Positions 1 to 13,000 of a stretch of 64,000 bases of DNA are shown piece after piece (positions within the stretch are counted from its first letter, which is position 1; the number at the start of each line of letters is the position of its first letter). The stretch lies in NCBI GenBank assembly GCA_023091735.1, contig JALKBU010000092.1, positions 1 through 64,000 on the forward strand, written 5' to 3'. The stretch is from Trichomonas tenax (taxonomy: Eukaryota > Parabasalia > Trichomonadida > Trichomonadidae). Position numbers and translations under genes: made by a program. The notes under the pieces were generated by a model. It made no database searches. It saw nothing but the letters and a program-made list of their open reading frames with translations, and was not told where the DNA came from.

Positions 1-242
1 AAGTGCCATAAGACCCCCTACATCTACTACTTAAACATTCGACAAAATTCAGTACAAAACTCTATCATTACTTTAACCATATCATTTATAGAACTATTCA
101 ATTATAAAATTTCATTCTAAATATCTACTACTTGTTTAATATTTTGGTCAAAATCGATCAATTTCAATGAACCTATTCGTAATTTCAGGAGTACAATAGA
201 ATAATAAAGGGCAATTCAAAAGTTTATTTTTTGGCGGTCAAA
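1..242. other. AT-rich left-edge spacer
   Basis: No coding region or structured RNA is visible here. The final 60 bases must contain the promoter and short leader of the plus-strand gene that starts at 243. No clear TCAYTTTT initiator box stands just before that ATG. Confidence 0.5.
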
Positions 243-827
243 ATGGAGCAACTTGGCACCGACATAAACTGGAGTGACATCGGCAGCGCCACTGTCAAAG
301 AGCTCAACTACGTGATCCAGCAAAAGCAGATCAAAGTCGACGGCAATAAAACGAAAGGAAACTTAGTTAAAGCATTAACGGAATATCGCGATCAAGTGCT
401 CAGCGCACCATCGACACCGAAGAAGACACCAAAATCTCCTGCAGTCAAGGGAACTCCGAAGAAAGATGAGAACGAGCAGAAGCCACCGGCATCTCCAGGA
501 AGACGAGGCAGATCGCGCAAGAATAAGACAGAGGAGGATACAGAAAAGGTTGAGGAACAGCCACAGCCAGCTGAAGATCCACAGCAGCCGGCAGCTGTCC
601 CTGCAATGCCTGTTGTACCAGTGAATATCGTCCACCAGGCACCAAGAGTCCCAAAACCACCTCGTCAGATCAGCCCAAGTGTCACACAGCGCGTTCCGGC
701 ACCAGTGAAGGCCGCGAAGGTATCAAGAAAGACGATCAATACAATCACTTCAACATACAAGACAATTCTCGCTGTATTTCTTATTATCATCTTAATCGTT
801 ATTCTGTACTTTGCTGGTCAACAATAA
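243..827 (+). CDS. Tail-anchored HeH/LEM/SAP-like protein, candidate inner nuclear membrane protein
   Basis: The open frame extends to a TTG at 231, but the first ATG is at 243, giving 194 residues. Residues about 10-50 read as a helix-extension-helix (SAP/HeH/LEM-like) fold: a VKELN helix, a KVDGNKTKG turn, then a LVKALTEY helix. The middle (about 55-160) is low complexity, rich in Lys, Pro, Glu and Gln, with repeated TPKK/SPA motifs typical of disordered, DNA-contacting or phosphorylated linkers. Residues about 172-190 form one very hydrophobic segment just before the C-terminus, so the protein is probably tail-anchored with its N-terminus in the cytosol or nucleoplasm. This order matches Src1/Heh/LEM proteins of the inner nuclear envelope, but there is no MAN1-type C-terminal domain. 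Nuclear envelope location is inference; an ER tail-anchored protein with an SAP-like fold is the alternative. Confidence 0.6.
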   Translation: MEQLGTDINWSDIGSATVKELNYVIQQKQIKVDGNKTKGNLVKALTEYRDQVLSAPSTPKKTPKSPAVKGTPKKDENEQKPPASPGRRGRSRKNKTEEDTEKVEEQPQPAEDPQQPAAVPAMPVVPVNIVHQAPRVPKPPRQISPSVTQRVPAPVKAAKVSRKTINTITSTYKTILAVFLIIILIVILYFAGQQ

Positions 828-1026
828 TTAAAACATTTTTATCTTTTAAATGAAAATCGTTGAAATAAATATACAAAATCAAGTGATTATGCACACATTG
901 CGTTTTTACACTATTTAATGCAATCTTATGATGTCTTTATGCATCAAAAAATTGCTTGATTTTGTGATGTGAGACAAAAATAAAAAAAGTAAATTAATAA
1001 AAAACCTAAAACGCGTTTACTTGAAA

Positions 1027-4000
1027 TTACTGGAGGGCGTTAACCTGGGCCTCATAACGCTCGAGAATTGTACGGGCTCTGATAACACGAGCTTCGAGGT
1101 CCAGTCTCTTTAAGAGCTGTAGCTTGGACTGCTTCCTTGCCTGGATAGCATCGCTACGGGAACCTGCCTTGGCCTTCGCCGCGCGCTTCTGGGAAAGGAT
1201 GCCTTCTGCGGTATCCTTGACGTTCCTGGAAGTCTTCGCGACAATGTTGAAGGCCTCGAGAAGGCCCTGGTCTTCGATACCAGAGCCCTTTGTGAACTTG
1301 GCGCAAATAGCACCAAGAGCATCCATAACTGTCATGACGATTGCTTCTGGTTCCTCAGCACCACCGAGAATCTGCTCGACGGCCTGCGAAAGCTTACCGA
1401 GTTCGGCTGTAACGTTCTCACCGAGATCTGCGTGGGCGTTGGAGTTGGCGGATGGATGTTCCTTGGAGTGGAGGAGAATCTTTGTTGTAGCCTTTGCAAG
1501 TGCACTGCCAAGAGAAAGGACCTGGAGAGCCCATTCTCTGGACATGGATGTTGGGAGTTCCTGAGCAGCCTGGAGCTGGGACTCGACCTTGGAAGATGCA
1601 GTCTGGAGTGGCTTGAGTGCGGCACGAAGCTTCTTCGTGTATGCATCGTTCGCTGCTTCTTCGCGGCGAGCAATTTCTACGGCTTCGTTGGCGAGCTTGA
1701 CGGCGTTGTCTAACTCGGCGCTGAGTGTCTGTTTGGCCTCTTCGGAGGCATTCTTCCAGTCACCTCTGAGGAGGAATCTGTTCCTGAGAGCAGCGACGAG
1801 TGAATCCATGGAGTTGACAAGGGATGAAGCAGAGTTTGTAAGGGCTGTCTGGTGGCTGAGGGTCATCGTTGTGGCGGAAACACCGAGGATCCTCTCGATA
1901 GCTGTCTTTATCGACTTGGCGTACTCTACAAGTGAGTTGGCTGTCTTCTTGTTGTCCTTAGCGGCAGCATTTGTGAAGAATGTCTTTTCGAGATTCTTGG
2001 CATCTTTTGCAGCATTGGCAAGTGTCTGGGCCTGCTCTGCAAGAGAAGCAGTTAGGTTGGATGGGACTGGTGGCATTGTGAAGTGCTGTGGAAGCAAATC
2101 AGCCGCATCAAGATCTGGCTCTTCGATCTCAACATCTGTGAGTCTGTTGAGAGAAGTGAGTGTAGCATGGGATGATACAGCAATTTTTGTAAGGCCAGTG
2201 AGTATAGACTGCAATGTGATGTCGTTGAGGTTGTTGGAGAGTTCATCATTGCTGGAAACGAAGTTGTTGGCGTCCTTAGCGAAGGCGATGTAAGCGTTCT
2301 TATCTGTGTTGATGGGCTCGATATCCTTAGAACGCTTCTTAACGTCTTCGAGTGATGACTTGAGCTGTGGTAAGCACTTCTTAAGGCTTTCAGCGAATGT
2401 TTCTGGGATCTTAGCAGCACTGTAAGCAGCAACAGCACCCATGAGGACCTGTATTGTACCAACAATGGCCTTGAGAACCTCAAGTTTAGCAACATCGATT
2501 GGCTTGGTTGGTTTCTCTGTCCACTGTGGTGTCTCGGCATCTTCGAGCATATCGATGAGTGAGTCGATCATTCTGTTGAGAGAACGTGTTGTTCTACGAA
2601 CAGTTGTGGAGTTGGCGGATGTATCTGTAGACAAATCTTCGATAGCCTTGAGAGAAGAGACAGACATGACGAACTTGCCAATAAGATCAGAGAAGTTACT
2701 TGGGTTGCCAGCGTTTGTAACAATGAGAGAGCGGGCAGCCATGGACTCGCCAGTAGAAACTGTTGTGAGGATGTCTGTGATAGCATTCTTAACGAGCTTG
2801 CGGTCCTTACGGGAAACAGAGCGGACAAAGCTGTTGACGCCTGTCTGGAACTTGGCGCGCTTGTCAAGAAGTCCATCACGAGCTGTTCTGATGTTGGTGA
2901 CTAGTGCGATCTCCTTGAGTGGATCAAGTGTATGAGCGGAGATAATTTGGATAAGCTTTGGCTTAAGAGCTGTGAGCTTGGTGTTGAGCTCAGGTGTGAT
3001 TGGGACTTGCTTAGCCTGGATGTCGAATGTTGGTGCTTCGACTTCGGAGAGTGGCTGCTTGAGGGCATCCAATGGGGCATCCTTGGTATTGGAAGCTGTG
3101 TTAGCAGCATTGAGGGCGTGTGTATCAATAAGAGACATGGCGATTTCGTCAACATCCTTTGTGTCGATAGAACGCTTGACATTAGCAAGAGCATCAACGG
3201 ACTTGAGCTCAATGCCTCTCTCAAAGCAGATTGCGCAAAGAGCACGAATTGCTGTGAAAAGCTTCTCGATGTTGGTGTAGAACTCCTGGGAAGATTTTGG
3301 ATCAGCAAGGTTAGCAGCTGTTGTGGAGATCTTAGCAGCAAAGATAGCCAATTCAGTTGCAGAGCATCCGATAAGCTTACGAGCTGGTTCTGGAAGTGAT
3401 GGAATAACACGGATAGCAGCTGCGCAAAGCTGTGGCATGAACTGAAGGAGTGTGGAAGCATCGAGTGGGTATGATGTACCCTTGTGGTTGAGAAGCCTTG
3501 TGAGGAGAACACCTGCTGTCTGGGACTCTGTAGCAAGTATGTTCTTGCACTCAGCGATTGGAACCATAGACATTGATGGAAGGAGTCTGAGGATAGCAGC
3601 GAAGAGGTTGGACTCTGCTGTAGCGAGCTGATGGTTGGATGGTGTCTCGTTGTTGGAACGGACAGAGAGATCGAACTCTGGGATGTTAACCATGAAGTCT
3701 GTGATTGGGAGCTTCTTGCAGTTGTTGATCATCTGAATGATTTCGGCAATCTGGCCTGCCTGGCAGACGAGCTGCTCCTTCTTCTGAGAAGCGATGAAGA
3801 CATCAAGCTGTTCATCAGAGATGCCGCACATTGTGGCGATAGCATCCTGAGCCTGAGTGTACTCCTGGAGAGAGTACTGGCTGGCCTTGGCATCCTTAAT
3901 GATGGCGTTGATCTTCCTGGCAATGTTGATAAGCTTCTCAAGAAGGTTCTGCTGTTCTTCCATGAATTTGATGGAGTTAAGGACGAAGTTAGAGCTGCCT

Positions 4001-7000
4001 TTAAGAAGCTGGCTCTTGAGCTGAGCATCAGCGAGCTCCTGGATGGAGTTGAAGTTGATGCTGTGCTGAAGGATGCCAGTGCTGAGAAGGACAGCCTGCT
4101 GGCTGGCAAGCTCGGCATCGTTGAAGCGCTCAAGCTGGCTGTTAAGAGCATTGAATGTCATATCAAGCTGCTTGAGGACCTCATCCATGGATGTTTTCAT
4201 AGCCTCCTTACCAACGGTAGTAGCTGGTGGGACGTCTGTGATCTTACCACGTTTGATGATGAGATCACTGAGTTTGAGACCCATGTCGACTTCCTTGCGG
4301 CGCTTGGATGCTTCCTGAGCCAGCTCTTCGATCTTGGTGGCGGAGAGTGGATCTGGAGTGCCCTTCTGGTGCATGGCGAGGAGAGCAGCCTTATCAAAGA
4401 TGAAGTTGCGGAAGTCAGAGCCATTAAGCTTGAGAGCTGCGTTGTTGAGTGAAGCAAGTGTGCCATCAACAATAGCAAGGAGTGTGGAAACATCATCTGG
4501 ATTCATAGCCTTGACCTTGGCGTTGTAGTCCTTGAGTGGTGTGTTCTTAAAGTTCTCAATTTCCTCGATGGCTTGGGCCTTGTTAGCATCCTTAACGACT
4601 GGCTTAGCCTGTGGAGCGGCGACGTTGATAGCCTTCTTGATGTTGTTAAGGAGAGTAGCGGCCATGAGGGCGTTTGTAACCATATCATTCTTCTCATAAG
4701 TGTTGTTGATACCATTGCCAGCTGGAGCAACGAAGAGATCATTGCCGGAAGCTGGTGTGAGCTGGTTAGCAAGAGATGTGATTGTTGTAGCATTGGCGGA
4801 TGAAACTGACTCTTGGCGCTTTGGAGCGAACTTCAAGAATTCTGGGCTAGAAAGGACAGCCATGGAGTATTGAATAGCCTCCTGCTCAGCAGATGAAAGC
4901 TTTGGTAATTCGTTGGATGGGTTGTTGACCTGGTATGCAACTGTATCGAGTGTTTTCTTGACTGTTGGAGCACCTGGCTTGTTTGGAACGCCTATGTATG
5001 GATTCGACATAGCATGGATAGCACGCATGATAGCGAGCTTGTCCTGTGTATTGTCGAGGTATGTGAGAGCACTTTCGACAAGTTCCTGATCGACGTAGTG
5101 GTTGCCAAATGTGCTTAGGTTCTCCTTGGCCTGCTGGATCTGGCTTGAGAAGAGTTCCTTGAGGAGCTCCTGCTGTGTCAAGTTCTCTGGGTTGATCTTG
5201 TCAGCATTCTTAACAAGTGTATCGATGGCAGAGTTGATGATTCTAGCCTGGTTGAGGATCTCTTCTGGAGACATTTGTGAGTGGATGATCTTAAGAGACT
5301 CTGGAAGGTTGATGAATCCGATCTGCTGTGTGATAGACTGCTGTTGCTGGATCAAATCGTGCTGAGCAATGTTCTGTCTAAGAACGTTCTGTCCTTCTTC
5401 GGAGCGAGCGAACTTAGCAGCCTTTGGATTGTTTGTAGCAGCAGCGAACTTGAGGGCCATGAGTGTCTGAAGGAGTTGCTCAACAGCAGACATCTTCTGG
5501 ATGGCGCGAGCTGGATCAGCTTCAGAAGCCTGGTTCTCCTGGATCCACTTCATGATCTCACCTGTGTTGTAGGCATTCCTGACTGGTTGCTTCTGGAGAG
5601 CATCTGTGTAGTGTCTAAGGAGAAGAAGTTGGTTGAAGACTTGCTCCTGAGAAAGTGTCTTAGCATACTTATCGAACTTCTCGGAGTCGTTGAGGAGACC
5701 AAGTAAGTTGTTGATTTCGTTGGCTGTTCTCTCGAGATCACCAGCATCGAGCTGCTGGAGAGCAGTAGAGACCTGCTGTGGGTTCTTGAGGAACTTGATG
5801 AGATCTGGATAGAGCTGGAGAAGGAGCTGCATGAGCTCAGAAAGACGTGTCTGAAGTTCGAACTGATAGAATGTCTCAGCAGCAAGGTTCTCAAGGGCAG
5901 CGCGGCCAGATGGTTTGCCGTCCTGAGAGGACTGGATGCTGATGGCTGTTCTTGGGATGTTCTTGATAGCATTCTGCTTCTTGACTGTCTTCTCGTTCTT
6001 TGTGGCTTCAACGTGCTTCTTGGAGCGCTCGAGCTCTGCCTTGATAACCTTAGCGGCTGCAAGGCATTCCTTGTCTGTGATGAGATCCATATCGAATTCC
6101 TTAGCTGTGTCATCCATGAACTGCTTGGAGAAGTCGATTGGGTATGTCTTGACGATCTCATTGAGCATCTCGCCAAGCTTGTCTAAGAGCATGCCAAGCA
6201 TCTGCTTTGTGACGAGTGGGCTGCTGGCCATGGACTTGTTGAGAGAACCAACAAGGCGGTTGATGTTATCGACCTTATCCTTTGTCTTTGGCTCGAACTT
6301 GGCAAGAGAATGGGCCCACACAGCATCATGGATGCATGTCTCAAGGCGGCCTTCTTCTGTAGCGAAGACGCCTGGGTTGGTAGCAAGTTCTGTGAGTCTC
6401 TGGCCGTTGGCGATGTAGTTGCCGATATCGGCTTCTGTCTGGCAGCGGAACTTCTGTTCATCGATCTTGTTTGCCATTGAAGACCACATACGGATGGCTG
6501 GGTTGATCTTGTTGATGGCATCTGCAATAGCGATAACGTTCTCACGACCATTGGAGACAACAGAGGAGGACTTAATGACTGGAAGTGTATCTGCTGTGAA
6601 CTGGAGATATGCCTTGGCTTCGTTGGCCATATCCTCCCACTTGATTGTCATAAGACGCTCTCTACGCTTGAGTGGAACAACCATATCGCGGATGAACTTC
6701 TGTGCCGTCTTTGGAAGAGCATGAGCTGTGTCGTCTGTCATAGCCTGTTCAAGGTTGATAAGGAGTGAATCGACCTGACCATTGAACATGTTGGTAAGGG
6801 CAAGGTCAGACTCGTAGAGCCATGTCTCGTAGTCGTTGAGAGCACCAATAAGGTTGGAGAAGTCGTTGTTAAGCTTGGAGCGACCAGCGGACTGCATAAG
6901 GAGTCTACAAGCCTGCTGAACGTTATGGAGTGGGTCAAGAAGGATGATAGCAGCAGAAATTGAGCCGCACTTGACAAGAAGCTTGGTGTCAGCAACATTG

Positions 7001-10000
7001 ATGGCATGCTTTAGAGCATTGAGTCTGTAATCGACTTCCTCTGGGAAACTGCCGTTGATGGAGTCAACTTCTGTAGCGAGGTTGTTGAGAGCATTTGCAG
7101 TGCGGACATAGTTGCGAGCAGCAAGATCTTCAAGGAGAGTAGCTCTAGCCTCTGGATTGTCAGAAGTGAGAGCAGCAATGAGTGCAGCACGAGTAGCTGT
7201 GACTGGATCGCCACTTGCAAGGAGTGGGGCGATAAGTTGAGCAGCGTACTTGACGAATGGCTGAAGCATTTCGGCCTTATCAGCGATGGACATGAGAACA
7301 TCTTCGAGAGCAGCAAGGACGTTTGGTGGAAGGTTGGATGTGTTGCCTGCAAGGAACTCGGAGAGCAATCCAAGTGTCTGTGAAAGGATCTCTGGCTGAA
7401 CAACTCTTGTCTTTGGATAAAGCTGTGTAGAGAATCCAGTGCCCTTGGAAGCAGATGTGTATCTGCTTGTAGCATCAAGGATATTGAAGACAGCATTGGC
7501 AATATTTGTAAGCTCTGGGTATTCCATGATGAGACCAATGAGGTTTGTGAGTGTTGTGTGGATGTCATCGCAGATACGCTGAGCGAGACCTGGCTTGGCA
7601 CCCTTGATGTTGTTGAGCCAGCCCTGGTTGTTGGCTGGGAGATCCTTCATTGGAGCTAAGGCTGGTGTGTTGTAGTTCTGGATGTACCACTGGCCTGTGA
7701 GAGCCTCGGTGAGCTTCTTGAGGAGTGGCTCGATGAGAGCTGTGAACTCCTTTGTTGTCTGGGCGTTGAAGTGTGGCTTCTCGAGTAAGCGGCCGATTGT
7801 CTGAGCGTTTGTAGAAACGTTCTTAGCAATTTCTGGAAGCTTTGGAACACCAACGATTGGAGAAACGAGCTCGGAGTTGGCAGCAACCTGAGCAAGACGG
7901 TCCTTGGAGTTGTTGAGGACTGGAAGGAGCTTCTTCTCATCAGCCTTGGCTGTGTTGACATCGATAGAAAGCTGGTTGAGAAGGGCGGCCATTTCGTCGA
8001 TGAGCATCTTTGTGTTTGGACGAGAACCAAGCTGTGGAGTCTCGGCGATGGACTTGATGAGTTGAGAAATGTCGCTGAACTGCTGAACCATTTCTGGAAT
8101 AGCTTCGTCGAGTTCGTTCTCGTTGTCGATACGGCGGAATAAGTTGATATCGGCGTTGACTGTGCCCTTTGTTGGGATGTTACGGACGCATGTAACAGCC
8201 TGGGATAACTTGGCGTTGGCAAGACCAAGTGTATCGAGGAGCTTTTCCATGATAGCCTGATCTAACTCCTTTCTGAGAATGTTCGGGACGTTCTGGACAT
8301 CGTTGTTGAGACCAACAAGCTGTGGAAGGAGTGCCTTGAGGCCCTGGACTGTGTTGCCTGTCTTTGGAACTGAGCGGAGCATGTTCTCTCCAGCCTTGAG
8401 AGCCTTAACCCATTCATCGATAGCAGCAATAGCTTTCTTATTCTTGGCAACATCCTTGTTCTTCTTGAGATCCTCGAGAGCCTTGGTGAGGGTAGCTGTT
8501 GGAGCAATGCAAGCAAGGATTTCCTTGGTGGCATGCTCTGGTGTTGGGATTGTGACCTTAAGAAGGTTACGGAGAACAGCAAGGCATGTCTTAGCAATAA
8601 CTTCTGGTGTTGGGCCAGGCGTGCTTGGAAGACCAGCAAACTTTGGTGGGAGTCTCTCGACACGGTTGTTCATCTTCTCAATGATGTTGTAGAGCTGCTG
8701 GATATCGTATGGTTTGAGCTGCTGTTGATGAGCGAGCTTCTTCTTCATGTACTCGATTTCCTTGTTGACCTTATCAAGATGAGACTTATTGTTAGCAATG
8801 GCATCCTGCTGAGCAAGTGTCTCGAGCTGCTTGATGTATGTTGAAATGGCATCTTTGAGGCTCTTGAGCTGCTCCTGTGTTGGTGGAAGGCGGTAGACAT
8901 TGAGTGGAGCATCTCGGAGAGCAGAGACAGCAGCACTGATAGCCTTGATGGCATCTGTGATACTGCTGTCGAGCTCGTTGTTACGTGTGATTTCAGAAAC
9001 TTCTGTAGCTGGGAGCCTGAGAAGGTTCATAACCTTGGAGACCTTATCAAGATCCATGATGGCTTCATTGATTGTATCATTGGCGAATGGATGCTCATGA
9101 AGCTCAGCACGATCGCGGACAAGGTTAGTGTAGAAGTCAGCAACCTTTTCAAGGATTGTGTCAAGCTTGGCGAGTGTTGCTGGGTGCTTCTGCATAGCCT
9201 CGAGCTGCATTGTTCTGTGAGAGTGGTTTATGATGTTGGCAACAGCTGTCATAGCGTTGTGGAACTTCTCGATGTGCTGGCAGCGGTCTAAGTCTTCGTT
9301 CGTTGGCATGTCGTAGAGGGCAGCATCAAGATCTGTGATGAGACGTTCAAGAATAACCTGGAATGAGTTATCGTTGGTGTTCTTGAAGATGAGTTCGACT
9401 GCCTGTTGCATCTTTGGAATCTCATTGCAAAGTCTGAGGAGGTCAACCTGCATCTGTCTCTGAGCAGCACCGTTAACCATGTTCTTGCGGAGATCCTTGA
9501 TGTGGCTCTCGATGATATCAATGTTAGACTTAAGATCTGTGACGGACTTCTCAGTTGTAGCGAGACCTGGCTTATCACGAGATGCCCACTCTTCTGTGTT
9601 GAGAGCAGCGAAACGTCTTATCATGATCATAGCATCATCGACGACCTTATCGACGTTAGCTGGGATTATGTTGACGAAGTTTGTGGCACGAAGAGCAGCT
9701 TCGAGCTCGTCAAGGAACATGCCGAGTTCCCTTTCTGTGCCCTTCATGGCTGGGTTCTTCTTAGCTCTGAGTTTGCCAAGAAGAAGTCTGAGAATATCGA
9801 GTGCCTGGTGAGATGGAAGTGTGTTGTTTGGATTGAGAGCAAGTGCAAGAGCAGCATTTGAGAGTATCTGTGAAAGATCCTGGAACTCCTTCTTGAGATC
9901 AGTTGGCATCGTACCCAAGTTGGAGTCGATGTACTTCTTAGCCTTGATAAGGTTGAAGAGCGAAGCATTGACAGCCTTCTTGTTGTTGATGAGTGTAGCA

Positions 10001-13000
10001 TTTGTATCACCAGCAGCAAGCTTGGACTTGTTAGAGAACTCGATTAATGATGCTTCGACAGCTTCTCTGCCTCCTGTTAGTGTGTTGAGGAGATCACGAA
10101 GTGATGGATCATCAACATTGGCCTTCTCAACGAGCTGCTGGAGGAGCTGCATAAGGTTACCCAACTGCTCAAGCTGTGGGATGATGAGTTGATCGAGAAC
10201 CTTTGGATCTGTAGCATCTGTGAAGTTGGCAGCAAGGCGTGTCAATGAGTCTGCAGAGTTCTCCAAGTTGCGGATGAGAGCACGTGTGTCGAAGCCAAGT
10301 CCCTTGAGCTTGTCGAGGTTCTTGAGGAGGTCGAGTGCGAGCTTGTCCTGGAGATCGGTGAGAGCAATGAGTGATCTGGAAACTGGTGTGAGCTTGGCCT
10401 GGTTGTCCTTAGCGACAGTAGCAGCATGAAGATCGATGCACTTCTTGAGGTTCGGGACGCGAGTGAGAGCATCCTTGATGGCATCTTCGATCTGGCCCTG
10501 GTAGCGGTAAAGCTCCTGATCGGACTGCTCGATCATTCTGCCCAAATCTCTAAGGCTCTTGATGAGATCCTTGAACTTGTTGTACTCAACCTTGAAATCA
10601 TCACCAAGATCATCTGGATTGATAAGAGCCATCATATCGTCGATAGCGTTGATGCGAGCATTAAACTGCTGTGGTGTCATCTTGGCGAAGTCATCCATGA
10701 TTGCTCTAAGGCACTTCTCAATCATCTCCATAGCATTCTTGGAACGGTTGACACTGTGGCCAAGCTGGTTAGCCTTCCAGAAGCTGCTTGGATCGTTGTA
10801 AACATCCATGATAGCACCTGGGGCATTGTGAAGGTCGAAGTTGACCTGAACGTCTGATCCGGTGAAGTCGTAGTCGTCGTAATCTCTGTTCTTGTCGAGG
10901 TAGTCGAGGTTGATATCTTCGATCTTGATGTTATCAGTATCGAATGATGTTAAGTCGACGTTATCGAACTGGAAGAGTCCTGGATCATATTCCTGGCCAG
11001 TTCCAAGCTCTGGATTGTTGTTGTTCTTGAGCTTGAGAAGGATGGCACGGATTTCATCGATTGAGAGAAGATGTCCGTACTGGTTCATGAAGTGTGCAAG
11101 TGTATTGACATATGTGAAGATCTGGTTTGTATGTGGAGATCTGATCTGGATGAAGTTGATGAAGTTGTTATCGTTGTAGTAACGAAGAACAATGCATCCT
11201 GTTACATCTGGATAGTAGTGGATGATCTTTGTGTACTCGATTGTGTCAAAAAGCTTGCCACCTGTCTCGATTTGGATGAAGAATGGAGAAAGTGAGAGGA
11301 CACCTGGACGCCAGTCCTTGAAGGCTGTCTTGAACTCGATGTCGTGATATTCCGCACCGAATCCACGAAGCTGGCAGACTTCAGCGATGTACTTAGCCTG
11401 AGCATCTGGTGCAGTAACTGGAACGATGGAGCGGCTGATTGTATCAACCTTCTTGATAGCATTCTCAGAGTTCTGGAAAGCAATTGGAAGAACGCTGGCT
11501 GTGCCGAACTTCTCAAGATGAGAGTTGAAGTCAGAGACGGACTGGATCTGAGCATAGACGGAATAGATACCGAGATAAGCAGCAAGATCCTCTGATGTTG
11601 GGATTGAACCGTTTGTAACAGCGAGCTTGCAATCGTCATAGAGAGAGCTGATGTTCTCCGGCTTGTCGAAGAACTGGTATGTGAAGACGTAGAAGCGGCG
11701 TCTGAGGTAGAGATCCCAGATCATATCTGTCTGGTATGGAAGTGAAAGTGCGATATCGAGTGGTGTGAAGTCTGGTGTGTAGAGTGTGTAACCATCCTCA
11801 ACGCCCATTCCAAGCTGACCAAGGATTGTCTGGCAGATTGTGTTGATTGGATCATCAATCTGAATCTTGTGCTTTGTGATGAAGTTGAGAGCACTCTCGA
11901 TGTATGTCTCTGATGATGGCTTCATGAAGTAGAGAACGATATCTGGACGTGTGTAGATGTTGACGAGTGGCATAGCATCACCAAGGAAGGCGAAGGAGTA
12001 GTCAGAAGCGAAGTAACCAATCCTGTAGGATGGATCCTTGATGAAGAAGTGCTGCTGAAGGATTTCAACAGTCTGAGCCGCTGTCTTGTGTGGGTTGATT
12101 GTGATAACGCGTGGTCTCTTCTCGTTGAACCTGCTTGCAAAGATGATTGGGATTTCGCCAGCCTCGTGTGGGATGTTGCTTGTGTTGAAGAAGGAAACCT
12201 TCATGACCTGTTCGCGGACCTTCAAGTCTGGAAGGACACACTTGATTATTTGTGTGATCTTCTTCTCGATGATCTCGGCATCTGATGTGTGGAAGTTCAT
12301 AACTGTGGAGTCACCTTCATCAGACTCAATTCTGACACGAAGATCGTCCTGAATGGACTGACAGTTGAGAACGTGCTTCATTGAGACAGAGATTGTCTCG
12401 CGAGATGTTGTGTCGTATGTAACTTTGAGCTGTGTAGATGAGATTGTGATGTGGACTGGAAGCTCCTCCTTCTCCTCGATAACCTTAGCGTTGAAGACTT
12501 GCCTGTCGAAGCCATTTAGCTTGGAAACCTGGAGAATGTACTGACGAGCAGCATTGCCTGGTGTCATCGCTGGTGTTGTAGCAAGAATGTTGTTGAGCTT
12601 TGTGATGTACTGTGGCTTGCTCTGCATACCGACTGGAAGGAATCCGTCAAGAGATGTGAATTCCATCTTCTTAACGAGCTCTGGGTTGTCGGAGTGCATG
12701 AAGATATCGTAAACAGCAAGCTCGAGCATTTCTGTTTCGGAGATGATAGCTGATCCGTTGAGAGCAGCCATCTTGAAGTCCTCGGCAAGCTTTGTAACGA
12801 TAAAGTCGTTCTGCATATCGTACTTGGATGTGATGAAGTATTGACGCCTGAAGATGAAGGAATCGAAGATTGGTGCCTGCTCTGGGATTGTCAATCTGAG
12901 ATCGAGTGGCTCGTTGTTGTCTGCTCTGAGGATTGTGTAACCGATTGGCATTTCGATATCGAAGTGAGCAGCAAGACGTGGGATAAGCTCTCTGATCGAC

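Noticed and set aside
231..242. Non-ATG extension (TTG) of the HeH-like gene
   Set aside because: Nuclear genes of this type start at ATG; the first ATG is 243.
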